Assembly: GCF_900091315.1 (NCBI RefSeq)
Contig: NZ_FLSP01000088.1
Coordinates: forward strand, 1 to 34,255
Source: Streptomyces sp. DI166
Lineage (GTDB): Bacteria; Actinomycetota; Actinomycetes; Streptomycetales; Streptomycetaceae
Direction of reading: 5' to 3'
Length of the DNA stretch: 34,255 nucleotides
Shown: positions 21,788-30,315 of the stretch, one piece after another
Numbering within the stretch: position 1 is the stretch's first letter
How the letters are laid out: each line of letters opens with the position of its first letter
The notes under the pieces: model-generated
The model's input: the letters and a program-made list of their open reading frames with translations, nothing else
What the model was told of the DNA's origin: nothing
Databases searched by the model: none
Made by a program: the position numbers and the translations under genes

Positions 21788-23278
21788 TCAGCTCTGGCCG
21801 CCGGCCAGCTTCTCACGCAGCGCGGCGAGCGCCTCGTCCGAGGCCAGCGCGCCGGAGTTGTCGGCGCCCTCGGAGGAGTACGAGCCACCGGTCGCGGCCG
21901 GAGCCGCAGCCTCGCCGCCCTCGGCCGCGGCAGCGGCGTCGGCCTCGCGGGACTTGATGACCTGCTGCTGGTGCTGCTCGAAGCGCTGCTGCGCCTCGGC
22001 GTACTGGCGCTCCCACTCCTCGCGCTGCTTCTCGTAGCCCTCGAGCCAGTCGTTGGTCTCGGGGTCGAAGCCCTCGGGGTAGATGTAGTTGCCCTGGTCG
22101 TCGTAGGACGCGGCCATGCCGTACAGGGTCGGGTCGAACTCGACCGCGGCCGGGTCGGCACCGAAGGACTCGTTGGCCTGCTTGAGGGACAGCGAGATCC
22201 GGCGACGCTCCAGGTCGATGTCGATGACCTTGACGAAGATCTCGTCGTTGACCTGGACGACCTGCTCCGGGATCTCCACGTGGCGCTCGGCCAGCTCGGA
22301 GATGTGGACCAGACCCTCGATGCCCTCGTCCACGCGGACGAACGCACCGAACGGAACCAGCTTCGTGACCTTGCCGGGCACGACCTGGCCGATCTGGTGG
22401 GTGCGGGCGAACTGCTGCCACGGGTCTTCCTGGGTCGCCTTCAGCGACAGGGAGACACGCTCGCGGTCCATGTCGACGTCGAGAACCTCGACGGTGACCT
22501 CCTGGCCGACCTCGACAACCTCGGAGGGGTGGTCGATGTGCTTCCAGGACAGCTCGGAGACGTGGACCAGACCGTCGACGCCACCCAGGTCCACGAAGGC
22601 ACCGAAGTTGACGATCGAGGAGACGACGCCGGAACGGACCTGACCCTTCTGCAGGGTGGTGAGGAACGTCTGGCGGACCTCGGACTGGGTCTGCTCCAGC
22701 CAGGCACGGCGGGACAGGACCACGTTGTTGCGGTTCTTGTCCAGCTCGATGATCTTCGCTTCGAGCTCCTTGCCCACGTAGGGCTGGAGGTCGCGGACAC
22801 GGCGCATCTCGACCAGGGAGGCCGGGAGGAAGCCGCGGAGGCCGATGTCGAGGATGAGACCACCCTTGACGACCTCGATGACGGTACCGGTGACGATGCC
22901 GTCCTCTTCCTTGATCTTCTCGATGGTGCCCCAGGCACGCTCGTACTGGGCGCGCTTCTTCGAGAGGATCAGGCGGCCTTCCTTGTCCTCCTTCTGGAGG
23001 ACCAGGGCCTCGATCTCGTCGCCGACGGCGACGACCTCGTTCGGGTCGACGTCGTGCTTGATCGAGAGCTCGCGGCTCGGGATGACACCTTCGGTCTTGT
23101 AACCGATGTCGAGCAGGACCTCGTCCCGGTCGACCTTCACGATGACGCCGTCGACGATGTCGCCGTCGTTGAAGTACTTGATCGTCTCGTCGATCGCGGC
23201 GAGGAAAGCTTCCTCGTTACCGATGTCGTTGACCGCTACCTGCGGGGTGGTGGCGGTGGTCTCGGTGCTGCTCGTCAT
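21788..23278 (-). CDS. rpsA: 30S ribosomal protein S1
   Basis: A 496-residue protein with four S1 (OB-fold) RNA-binding domains at about 36-105, 123-188, 209-277 and 294-363. The typical repeats are GVIVKVDRDEVLLDIGYKTEG, GTVIEVVKGGLILDIGLRGFLP, GVVSSIVNFGAFVDLGGVDGLVH and GKVTKLVPFGAFVRVDEGIEGLVH. Actinobacterial S1 has four domains rather than the six of E. coli. The C-terminal 130 residues are Gln/Glu-rich, then Ala/Gly-rich and likely disordered. S1 recruits mRNA to the small ribosomal subunit. Codon use is the strongest in the window for highly expressed genes. The ATG at 23278 follows a GGAG about 12 bases upstream that lies in a leader hairpin; the open extension to 23365 is leader RNA. 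Confidence 0.97.
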   Translation of the reverse strand: MTSSTETTATTPQVAVNDIGNEEAFLAAIDETIKYFNDGDIVDGVIVKVDRDEVLLDIGYKTEGVIPSRELSIKHDVDPNEVVAVGDEIEALVLQKEDKEGRLILSKKRAQYERAWGTIEKIKEEDGIVTGTVIEVVKGGLILDIGLRGFLPASLVEMRRVRDLQPYVGKELEAKIIELDKNRNNVVLSRRAWLEQTQSEVRQTFLTTLQKGQVRSGVVSSIVNFGAFVDLGGVDGLVHVSELSWKHIDHPSEVVEVGQEVTVEVLDVDMDRERVSLSLKATQEDPWQQFARTHQIGQVVPGKVTKLVPFGAFVRVDEGIEGLVHISELAERHVEIPEQVVQVNDEIFVKVIDIDLERRRISLSLKQANESFGADPAAVEFDPTLYGMAASYDDQGNYIYPEGFDPETNDWLEGYEKQREEWERQYAEAQQRFEQHQQQVIKSREADAAAAAEGGEAAAPAATGGSYSSEGADNSGALASDEALAALREKLAGGQS

Positions 23279-23286
23279 GTGGGAAA

Positions 23287-23336
23287 GGGCTCCGGTACGG
23301 ACATTGAAGTCGTAGGTACTGCTACGCCGGGAGCCC
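23287..23336 (-). promoter_or_regulatory. Leader hairpin that would sequester the rpsA ribosome site
   Basis: In the mRNA, GGGCTCC (complement of 23330-23336) can pair with GGAGCCC (complement of 23287-23293), which contains the only GGAG before the ATG. An inner 5-bp hairpin CGTAG/CTACG (23311-23326) brings the arms together. This geometry suits translational autoregulation by S1, which is known in E. coli; here it is inferred. Confidence 0.45.
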
Positions 23337-23477
23337 GTATCGCTCTGAAGAAGCCGGACAGCCAAGGAAGCGCCCCACCAGCTAACTGGCGACGGCGCCT
23401 CGACAACCGAGGGGACTACAACAGATGCGAGCGCAGCCTGCTACGTCTGAGGTGCGCAGGCCCGCAGCGCAACTTGT

Positions 23478-23506
23478 AGCATACGGGGGCAGCCGGGCAG
23501 GGTCAA
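23478..23506 (-). promoter_or_regulatory. rpsA promoter
   Basis: On the minus strand, TTGACC (23501-23506), a 17-base spacer and TATGCT (23478-23483) match a strong vegetative promoter. The transcript would start near 23471, giving a leader of about 190 bases. The rest of the 23279-23626 gap holds nothing else I can identify. Confidence 0.75.
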
Positions 23507-23626
23507 TGCGCGAAGGCGCACACCCGGGGCGGATCGCCGCATTCCCGGCACACAAACTGTCTCCCAAGGCCACGCAGGGCCCAAGCCGCCCCTTTCGTGA
23601 CGCCGCCGGGAGGCCGCGCCGTTCAG

Positions 23627-24491
23627 GTGACGGAAGAGTACGACGAGGGAGCCGATCATCCAAGAGTCCGTATCCAATGAGGTCGCGTCCGGTTCCGAGG
23701 CCGAGCCGGAGGCCACTCGGCGTGCCGCCGGGGTCGCGGAGAGTTCCCGGGCCAACCGGGGCTGGTGGGACCGCAACGCGGACGAGTACCAGGTCGAGCA
23801 CGGCACCTTCCTCGGCGACGACCGCTTCGTCTGGGGCCCCGAGGGCCTGGACGAGGTGGAGGCGGAGCTGCTCGGCCCGCCGGAGGAGCTGAAGAACAAG
23901 GACGTCCTGGAGATCGGCGCCGGCGCCGCGCAGTGCTCGCGCTGGCTGGCCGCGCAGGGCGCCCGCCCGGTCGCCCTGGACCTCTCCCACCGCCAGCTCC
24001 AGCACGCGCTGCGGATCGGCGGCTCCTTCCCGCTGGTCTGCGCCGACGCGGGCGCGCTCCCCTTCGCGGACGGCTCCTTCGACCTGGCCTGCTCGGCGTA
24101 CGGCGCGCTGCCGTTCGTCGCGGACCCGGTGCTGGTGCTGCGCGAGGTGCGGCGGGTGCTGCGCCCCGGCGGCCGGTTCGTCTTCTCCGTCACCCACCCG
24201 ATCCGCTGGGCCTTCCCGGACGAGCCCGGCCCCGAGGGCCTGTCGGTGTCCGCCTCCTACTTCGACCGCACCCCCTACGTCGAGCAGGACGAGCAGGGCC
24301 GGGCGGTCTACGTGGAGCACCACCGCACGATCGGCGACCGCATCCGTGACATCGTGGCCGCGGACCTGCGCCTGGTCGACCTGGTGGAGCCGGAGTGGCC
24401 GGCCTGGAACTCGGCGGAGTGGGGCGGCTGGTCCCCGCTGCGCGGCAACCTGATCCCGGGCACGGCGATCTTCGTCTGCGTACGGGACTGA
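23627..24491 (+). CDS. Class I SAM-dependent methyltransferase, 5' end apparently frameshifted
   Basis: From about 23655 a continuous frame encodes a methyltransferase: ANRGWWDRNADEYQVEHG, then motif I VLEIGAGAAQCSRWL, LDLSHRQLQHA, FDLACSAYGALPFVADP, VLRPGGRFVFSVTHP. It is similar to class I enzymes acting on small molecules; the substrate is unknown. The problem is the start. The frame has no ATG, GTG or TTG before the GTG at 23856, which would remove the conserved WWDRNADEYQ region. A GTG at 23627, preceded by GGGAGG, opens a good-looking frame (TEEYDEGA) that stops after 17 codons, one base out of register. Removing one base near 23655 joins the two frames. So this is a sequencing error, a real frameshift, or an unusual start. 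HrpB follows after 10 bases. Confidence 0.78.
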
Positions 24492-24501
24492 GCCCGTCCC
24501 C

Positions 24502-27024
24502 GTGTCCGAGACTGGGCGGGTGATCCGCTACGACGCCCTGGACGCCCTTCCCGTACGCAGCGCCCTGCCCGCCCTGACCGACGCCCTGGACGACCGGGGC
24601 ACGGCGGTCCTGGTGGCCCCGCCCGGCACCGGCAAGACCACCCTGGTCCCGCTGGCCCTGGCGGGCCTGCTGGACGAGGCCGCGCCCGCCCGGCGCGTGG
24701 TCGTGGCCGAGCCCCGCCGGATCGCGGCCCGCGCCGCCGCCCGGCGGATGGCGTGGCTGCTGGGCGAGAAGGTCGGCGACAGCGTCGGCTACACGGTGCG
24801 CGGGGAGCGGGTCGTCGGGCGGCACGCGCGCGTGGAGGTCGTCACGACGGGTGTGCTGCTCCAGCGGCTCCAGCGCGACCAGGAGCTGTCCGGGGTGGAC
24901 GTGGTCGTCCTGGACGAGGTCCACGAACGGCATCTGGACGCGGACACGACGGCGGCCTTCCTGTGGGACGTGCGGCAGGCGCTGCGCCCGGAGCTGCGGC
25001 TGGTGGCCGCGTCGGCGACGACGGACGCGGAGGGCTGGTCCCGGCTGCTGGGCGATGCCCCGGTGGTCGAGGCGGAGGGTGTCTCGTACCCGGTGGAGAC
25101 CGTGTGGGCGCCGCCCGCCCGTCCGGTCCGGCCGCCGCACGGGATGCGGGTCGACCCGGCGCTGCTGACGCACGTGGCGTCGGTGGTGCGGCGGGCGCTG
25201 GCCGAGCGGACGGGGGACGTGCTGTGCTTCCTGCCCGGCGTCGGCGAGATCGCGCGCGTGGCCGGGCAGCTCGGGGACCTGGCTGGGGTGGAGATCCTCC
25301 AGGTGCACGGCAGGGCCCCGGCGTCCGTCCAGGACGCGGTGCTGTCGGGCGGCGACCGGCGCCGGGTGGTGCTGGCGACCTCGGTGGCCGAGTCCTCTCT
25401 CACCGTCCCCGGCGTCCGGGTGGTCGTCGACTCCGGCCTCGCGCGGGAGCCCCGTGTCGACCACGCGCGCGGGCTCAGCGCGCTGACGACGGTGCGCGCC
25501 TCGCAGGCCGCCGGACGCCAGCGGGCGGGCCGGGCCGGGCGTGAGGCGCCGGGAGCGGTGTACCGCTGCTGGGCGGAGGCGGAGGACGTGCGTCTGCCGC
25601 GCTTCCCCTCCCCCGAGATCAAGGTGGCGGACCTGACGGCGTTCGCGTTGCAGGCGGCGTGCTGGGGAGACCCGTCGGCGTCCGGTCTGGCCCTGCTGGA
25701 CCCGCCTCCCGCCGGGGCAATGGCGGCGGCCCGCGCGGTGCTGTCGGCGATCGGCGCGGTGGACGAGGAGGGGAGGGCGACCGACCGCGGCGTGCGCCTG
25801 GCCGGCCTCGGCCTGCACCCGCGCCTGGGGCGGGCGCTGCTGGACACGGACGGCGCGGGCGCGGAGGTGGTGGCCCTGCTGTCGGAGGAGGCCCCCCGGG
25901 ACTACGGGGACGACCTGGCGGCGGCGCTGCGGGCGGCCCGGCGCGGCGGTGACGCGTACGCGGGGCGCTGGCGGTCGGAGGTACGGCGGCTGCGCGGGAC
26001 GTCGGAGGCCGTGGAGGCGGACGACGCGCTGGCCGGGACGGTGGCCGCGCTGGCGTTCCCCGAGCGGGTCGGCAGGGTCGAGGGCGGCTCGGTGCTGATG
26101 GCGTCCGGGACGCGGGCGGAGCTGCGGGAGGGCTCGCCGCTGCGGGGTGCCTCCTGGCTGGCGGTGGCGGTGGCGGACCGCCCGGTCGGCAAAGGGCACG
26201 CGCGCGTGCAGCTCGCGGCGGTGGTGGACGAGGAGACGGCCCGTACGGCCGCCGCTCCCCTCTGTACGGAGGGCGAGGAGGTCCACTGGGCCGACGGTGA
26301 CGTGGTGGCGCGGCGGGTGGCACGCCTGGGCGCGATCGAACTGACGGTACGGCCGCTTCGGGACCCCGACCCCGGCCTGGTGCGGGCCGCCCTGCTGGAG
26401 GGGCTGCGGCAGGAGGGGCTGGGCCTGCTGCGGTGGTCGCCGGACGCGGTCGTCCTGCGCCGGCGGCTGGCGTTCCTGCGGCTGCGGCTGGGCGACCCGT
26501 GGCCGGACGTGTCCGACGACGCGCTGCACGCGCGCGTGGACGAGTGGCTGGAACCGGAGCTGAGCCGGGCGCGGAAGCGGGCCGATCTGGGCCGGATCGA
26601 TGCCGGGGCGGGCTTGGGACGTCTGTTGCCGTGGGCGTCGGGCGAGGCGGCCCGCCTGGACGAACTGGCACCGGAGCGGCTGACCGTCCCCAGCGGGTCC
26701 CGTATCCGCCTCGACTACTCCGATCCCGAGCAGCCCGTGCTCGCCGTGAAGCTCCAGGAGATGTTCGGGCTGCACGAGTCGCCGACGGTGGCGGGGGTGC
26801 CGGTGCTGGTCCACCTGCTGTCCCCCGCGGGGCGTCCCGCGGCGGTCACGGCGGACCTCGCGTCCTTCTGGAAGGACGGCTACAAGGGCGTACGCGCCGA
26901 ATTGCGGGGCCGGTACCCGAAGCACCCGTGGCCGGAGGACCCGGCGACGGCCGAGCCCACGCGGCACACCGCGGCTCGGGCCCGGCGTCAGGAGGGCGAC
27001 GAGGGGACGCGGCTCAGGCGTTGA
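24502..27024 (+). CDS. hrpB: ATP-dependent RNA helicase HrpB
   Basis: An 840-residue DEAH/RHA-class helicase. In order: Walker A PPGTGKTTLVP (40-50), AEPRRIAARAAA (motif Ia), VEVVTTGVLLQRLQRD, DEVH as the Walker B motif (138-141), ASATTDAE (motif III), VLATSVAESSLTVPGVRVVVDSGLAR, and QRAGRAGREAPGAVYR (motif VI). The long C-terminal half, with WPDVSDDALHARVDEWLEP, RLDYSDPEQPVLAVKLQEMFGL and RGRYPKHPWPEDP, is the HrpB-specific region. HrpB helicases are RNA-dependent ATPases of unclear cellular role. The start may be GTG 24502 or the in-frame GTG 24520. It follows the methyltransferase by 10 bases, so they probably share a transcript, and it overlaps the convergent DUF3068 gene by 11 bases. Confidence 0.93.
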   Translation: MSETGRVIRYDALDALPVRSALPALTDALDDRGTAVLVAPPGTGKTTLVPLALAGLLDEAAPARRVVVAEPRRIAARAAARRMAWLLGEKVGDSVGYTVRGERVVGRHARVEVVTTGVLLQRLQRDQELSGVDVVVLDEVHERHLDADTTAAFLWDVRQALRPELRLVAASATTDAEGWSRLLGDAPVVEAEGVSYPVETVWAPPARPVRPPHGMRVDPALLTHVASVVRRALAERTGDVLCFLPGVGEIARVAGQLGDLAGVEILQVHGRAPASVQDAVLSGGDRRRVVLATSVAESSLTVPGVRVVVDSGLAREPRVDHARGLSALTTVRASQAAGRQRAGRAGREAPGAVYRCWAEAEDVRLPRFPSPEIKVADLTAFALQAACWGDPSASGLALLDPPPAGAMAAARAVLSAIGAVDEEGRATDRGVRLAGLGLHPRLGRALLDTDGAGAEVVALLSEEAPRDYGDDLAAALRAARRGGDAYAGRWRSEVRRLRGTSEAVEADDALAGTVAALAFPERVGRVEGGSVLMASGTRAELREGSPLRGASWLAVAVADRPVGKGHARVQLAAVVDEETARTAAAPLCTEGEEVHWADGDVVARRVARLGAIELTVRPLRDPDPGLVRAALLEGLRQEGLGLLRWSPDAVVLRRRLAFLRLRLGDPWPDVSDDALHARVDEWLEPELSRARKRADLGRIDAGAGLGRLLPWASGEAARLDELAPERLTVPSGSRIRLDYSDPEQPVLAVKLQEMFGLHESPTVAGVPVLVHLLSPAGRPAAVTADLASFWKDGYKGVRAELRGRYPKHPWPEDPATAEPTRHTAARARRQEGDEGTRLRR

Positions 27025-28006
27025 GCGGCTCCGGTTCGGTCGCCTCCTTCGGCGCCCGGCTCCTGGGGCGGCGGCTTCGGGCCTCCAGATAGAGGGAGAG
27101 GGCGAGCAGGAGGATGCCCAGGGTCAGGAAGCCCCAGGGGAGATAGGTCGTCATCAGCAGGACCAGGGTGCGGTTGGACTTGACCAGGTCGACCGTGTAC
27201 TCGATGTAGTCCTCGCGCATCTTGACGTGTCCGGCGAACGCCGTGACCTTGTCGCGGTCGCCCAGGAGCGTGCCGCCGCGCAGCTCCTCGCGGTGGATCT
27301 CCTCGCCGTAGACGGGGGCGCCGGTGACGGGTTCGACCCAGAACTTGCGGACCGTGGTGTACCAGCGGGTGGTTCCGGTGTCGGCGAGGGCCTCGGCGGT
27401 GATGCCCTCGACGGGCAGCTGCTTGGGGTACGGGACCTTCGTCCACGGGACGGTCTGCTCGAAGTAGTAGACCTCGACGCCGCGGAAGTCCTCGGTGCCC
27501 CTGTAGTGGATGGGGGCGGAGGTGCGGGTCTGGGCGTCGAAGTACTCGTAGTCCCGTTTCTCGGTCAGGAACGGCCACTTGAACTCGATGCCCTCCCGGC
27601 GCACCGGGTCGCCGTCGACCATTTCGCCGGTGGCGTGGACGGGTTCCTGGGTGTGGGCGTCGAAGATGTAGCGCTCGGGGATCCGGGAGACCATCTCGCC
27701 GTCGGGGCCCTCGACGTAGGAGAGGCTGTCCCAGACGACCACGTCACGGCCCGCCGTGCGTTCGATCCGCTCGGACTCCTCCACGTTGCCCTTGAGGGTC
27801 TGCACGATGGTGACCTTGGGGACCGTGCGGGCCTTCATGGTGCCGTAGTCGAGGAGGGTGGCGTCCTTCGCCTCCAGGACCATGTCCTGGTACTGGTCGG
27901 CGGGGACCTTGGCCAGGCGCGGGAAGGCGTACCAGCGCAGCATCGGGGACAGCGCGGCGAAGAACACGGCGAGGGCGAGCAGGATCAGACTGACCTTGCG
28001 GCGCAT
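27014..28006 (-). CDS. DUF3068 family (PorA-like annotated) membrane-anchored protein
   Basis: A 330-residue protein with an N-terminal hydrophobic segment (about 4-24) and a C-terminal one (about 283-306) flanking a large soluble middle, followed by a short basic tail. The middle has typical DUF3068 blocks: DRYVFDAHTQEPVH-like sequence (here ERYIFDAHTQEPVH), GIEFKWPFLTEKRDYEYFDAQTRTSAPIHYRGTEDFRGVEVYYFEQTVPWT, and TRWYTTVRKFWVEPVTGAPVYGEEIHRE. This topology puts the central domain outside the cell. The function is unknown; some members are labelled porin PorA, which the architecture does not support by itself. The ATG at 28006 has GGAGGGAGG nearby. The gene overlaps the 3' end of hrpB on the other strand by 11 bases. 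Confidence 0.88.
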   Translation of the reverse strand: MRRKVSLILLALAVFFAALSPMLRWYAFPRLAKVPADQYQDMVLEAKDATLLDYGTMKARTVPKVTIVQTLKGNVEESERIERTAGRDVVVWDSLSYVEGPDGEMVSRIPERYIFDAHTQEPVHATGEMVDGDPVRREGIEFKWPFLTEKRDYEYFDAQTRTSAPIHYRGTEDFRGVEVYYFEQTVPWTKVPYPKQLPVEGITAEALADTGTTRWYTTVRKFWVEPVTGAPVYGEEIHREELRGGTLLGDRDKVTAFAGHVKMREDYIEYTVDLVKSNRTLVLLMTTYLPWGFLTLGILLLALSLYLEARSRRPRSRAPKEATEPEPLNA

Positions 28007-28027
28007 CTCGGCCTCCCTCCCGGGCGG

Positions 28028-28162
28028 TTACGGGTGTGCGGGGACCGTGCTCAGCAGCGGCTTCGGGGAGGTCTCGCCGCTCGGTGTGCCGAGCGCGGTG
28101 AGGGTGAACACCAGGGCGAGCGCGACGGCGAGACCGGTCGCGGCGGCGATCAGGGCGCGCAC
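28028..28162 (-). CDS. SPW_0924-like 44-residue membrane peptide
   Basis: A small ORF with a near-ideal site (GGGGAGGCACC before the GTG at 28162). The product has one hydrophobic segment (LIAAATGLAVALALVFTLTAL) and a conserved-looking tail, PSGETSPKPLLSTVPAHP. It resembles the short SPW_0924-type proteins seen in streptomycetes next to DUF3068 genes. The function is unknown; it could be a small membrane partner of the DUF3068 protein, whose start lies 21 bases downstream on the same strand. The open frame to 28246 is not used, because the ribosome site fits only the GTG. Confidence 0.72.
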   Translation of the reverse strand: MRALIAAATGLAVALALVFTLTALGTPSGETSPKPLLSTVPAHP

Positions 28163-28179
28163 GGTGCCTCCCCAGGCCG

Positions 28180-28200
28180 AAACTGATAGGTCGTCAGTTT
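28180..28200. promoter_or_regulatory. Inverted repeat upstream of the small peptide gene
   Basis: AAACTGA (28180-28186) and TCAGTTT (28194-28200) form a perfect 7-bp inverted repeat with a 7-base spacer, 17 bases upstream of the peptide's start. It is AT-rich compared with its surroundings, so an operator or promoter element is more likely than a terminator. Confidence 0.5.
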
Positions 28201-28250
28201 TGGGCACCGTAGCAACGGGGGGACGAGATGAGAACAGGTCACGCACGACG

Positions 28251-28280
28251 ACGGCGCCCCTCCGCGCGGAGGGGCGCCGT
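28251..28280 (-). terminator. Terminator palindrome of the transglycosylase gene
   Basis: A perfect 30-bp palindrome: ACGGCGCCCCTCCGC followed by its exact complement. It begins 17 bases after the lytic transglycosylase stop and will fold into a very stable hairpin. Confidence 0.85.
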
Positions 28281-28297
28281 CCGGGTTTGTGCGGGGG

Positions 28298-30031
28298 TCA
28301 GGCGCTGGGGCTCGCGGAGGGTGTGGGGGTCTCGGTCTCCTCGCCGGTCCCCTCCTCGGCCTCCGCCACCGTCAGCTTGACCGTGACCTTCGCGCCGCCC
28401 GCCAGCGTGATGACGAGCTCGTACGTGCCGGGGTTCTCGTCCGCGTACAGCTTCGGCAGCTCGATCAGGCCGTCCTTGTCCGTCTTCAGGCCGGTGAGGG
28501 TGCGTACGGGCTTGTCCTCGTCGTCCTTGAAGTAGGGGCCCTTGTCGTTCTCGGTCGCGTCCTCGGCGGACTTGATGAGGGTGGCGGTGGCCGCGACGCC
28601 GTCGGCGACGGCGCCCTTGTAGGTGGCCTTCACCTTCACCCTCTCGGCGAACTCGCCGCCGGGGACGCAGGTCAGCTCGGTCTCGGTGGTGCGGGCCAGG
28701 GCGTCGGCGGTGCGCTCGGTGACCTTCGCCCGGTACTCGACGGCGGTGACCGAGCGGCCGATGAGGGTGGCCCGGACCTTGAACTCGCCGGTCTTCCCGC
28801 CCGCCTGGAGCGCGGGCGCCACCGCGGTGCCGCTGCTGTCGGTGAGGGCGGTGGCGACCTTCTCGCCGCCGGTGAAGACGGCATCCGTGTCGCCGACGAC
28901 GGTGAAGCGGATGCGCACCTTGCCGACGCCCTTGCCGGACCTGGTCTCGGCGCGGGTGCTGATCCGCTCCGCGAACGCGTCGCCCGCCCGTGCGCTCAGC
29001 TCCTCGGTGCCGGCGTCCTCCAGGTGGTGCACCGACTCGGTGGGCGTCTGCGGCTTGGCCGGCGGAGGCGTCGTCGGGGGTGTCGTCGGGGGCGGGGTGG
29101 CCGGCGGCTTGGTCCCGGGCGGTGTCGTCCTCGGGGGCGTGGAGGGCGTGCCGGGCTGCGCCGGGGTGCTCGGCGACGGGTTCGTGGAGATCACCTCGTC
29201 GCTGCGGTCCTCCGGGACCGTACCGGTGCCGTCGGGGATCTCGTCGACGCCCTTGCGGTAGTGCTCCAGCCACGCCAGGACCGTGTTCAGGTAGTCCGTG
29301 GAGTTGTTGTAGCTCAGGATCGCGCTGCGCAGGTCGCGCGCGTCGGACAGGTCCCAGCCGAAGCGGCACAGGTAGTGGCCGGCGGCGAGGGCCGCGTCGT
29401 AGACGTTGTTGGGGTCCTTCTTGCCGTCGCCGTTGCCGTCGCGGCCCGCCCACTCCCAGGTGGACGGGATGAACTGCATCGGCCCCACGGCCCGGTCGTA
29501 GGAGCTGTCCCCGTCGTAGGCGCCGTTGTCGGTGTCGCTGATGTTGGCGAAGCCGTTGCCGTTGAGCTGCGGACCCAGGATCGGCGAGATGGTGGTGCCG
29601 TCGGCGTCCACCTTGCCGCCGCGGGCGTGGCCCGACTCGACGTGGCCGATGGCCGCCAGCAGCTCCCAGGGGATGTTGCAGCCCGGCTTGGACTCCTGGA
29701 GCTTGGCGGCGGCCTGCTGGTAGGCGTCCAGGACGGTCGCGGGTATCCCCGAGTCGGAATCGGTGGTGCCGCCGCCGTCCGTGCCGCCCGCGCTCGGCGA
29801 GGGCTTGGGGCTGTCCAGGGGCGGCAGGTCCGTGTAATAGGGCGAGTTGCCGGTGGCGCTGTCGTCGGCGGCCGCGTCCGGGGACGGGGTGGCGTCGGAG
29901 GTGGTCCGTCTGCCCTGGTCGTCGACTGTCACTCCGGGAGCCTGGGAGCCGGACAGCGCCGCGACCGCGAGCGCGGCGACGGCGGCGGTGGCCGCACCCT
30001 TGTACAGCCGCCTGCCGAATTGCGCCGACAT
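28298..30031 (-). CDS. Secreted lytic transglycosylase with two C-terminal beta-type repeats
   Basis: A 577-residue exported protein. The signal peptide is RRLYKGAATAAVAALAVAALSGSQA (about 7-31), then comes a low-complexity linker. The transglycosylase domain spans about 95-260: catalytic Glu132 in AAIGHVESGH, AVGPMQFIPSTWEWAGRDGNGDGKKDPNN (181-209) and DAALAAGHYLC. The active-site arrangement resembles MltB-type enzymes, which cleave the MurNAc-GlcNAc bond of peptidoglycan with anhydro-ring formation. A Pro/Thr linker (about 286-330) leads to two related domains (about 343-440 and 450-556), each opening with a Gly-X-X-Phe-Ala-Glu-Arg block; their role may be wall binding. The tail is Thr/Pro/Ser-rich. 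The ATG at 30031 has GGGAGGGG about 9 bases upstream. It is likely active during growth or sporulation. Confidence 0.9.
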   Translation of the reverse strand: MSAQFGRRLYKGAATAAVAALAVAALSGSQAPGVTVDDQGRRTTSDATPSPDAAADDSATGNSPYYTDLPPLDSPKPSPSAGGTDGGGTTDSDSGIPATVLDAYQQAAAKLQESKPGCNIPWELLAAIGHVESGHARGGKVDADGTTISPILGPQLNGNGFANISDTDNGAYDGDSSYDRAVGPMQFIPSTWEWAGRDGNGDGKKDPNNVYDAALAAGHYLCRFGWDLSDARDLRSAILSYNNSTDYLNTVLAWLEHYRKGVDEIPDGTGTVPEDRSDEVISTNPSPSTPAQPGTPSTPPRTTPPGTKPPATPPPTTPPTTPPPAKPQTPTESVHHLEDAGTEELSARAGDAFAERISTRAETRSGKGVGKVRIRFTVVGDTDAVFTGGEKVATALTDSSGTAVAPALQAGGKTGEFKVRATLIGRSVTAVEYRAKVTERTADALARTTETELTCVPGGEFAERVKVKATYKGAVADGVAATATLIKSAEDATENDKGPYFKDDEDKPVRTLTGLKTDKDGLIELPKLYADENPGTYELVITLAGGAKVTVKLTVAEAEEGTGEETETPTPSASPSA

Positions 30032-30315
30032 AGAGTGAACCCCTCCCGTGGACGCCCGAGCGCCCGTCTCTGTCTGTCCCGTCGCCCTGTTGTGACGAAC
30101 GATGTGCCGCCGGGGTTGCGTTCTTACGGCCGTTCGGTGGTGCGCCGCGGCTCATCCGTCCGTATTTGTCCGTCGTGTCGGCCGCGCGCCCCGCACGCCG
30201 ACCAAGTGACCCTACGACAACTTCCGCGCCACGGGCACCCGTTCACCTCCGATATTCACCGCTTGGCCATACGTGATACTGAGCGGGTCGATCAGCCTGT
30301 CAGCAAGGAGACCCG
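30032..30315. other. Divergent spacer between transglycosylase and DUF4184 genes
   Basis: This 284-base region must hold promoters for both flanking genes. I see no clear -35/-10 pair and no riboswitch-like core. A GATACT at 30275-30280 could be a -10 box for the DUF4184 gene, without a good -35 partner. Confidence 0.5.

Noticed and set aside
24190..26967. A 925-residue open frame antisense to hrpB and the methyltransferase end.
   Set aside because: Its composition is low-complexity Arg/Pro/Gly/His typical of shadow frames in high-GC DNA, with no recognisable motif, and hrpB on the other strand has full helicase motifs.
30032..30315. A c-di-AMP (ydaO-type) riboswitch upstream of the transglycosylase gene.
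   Set aside because: Such elements occur upstream of some streptomycete wall hydrolases, but I could not find the expected conserved core or pseudoknot-forming segments here.
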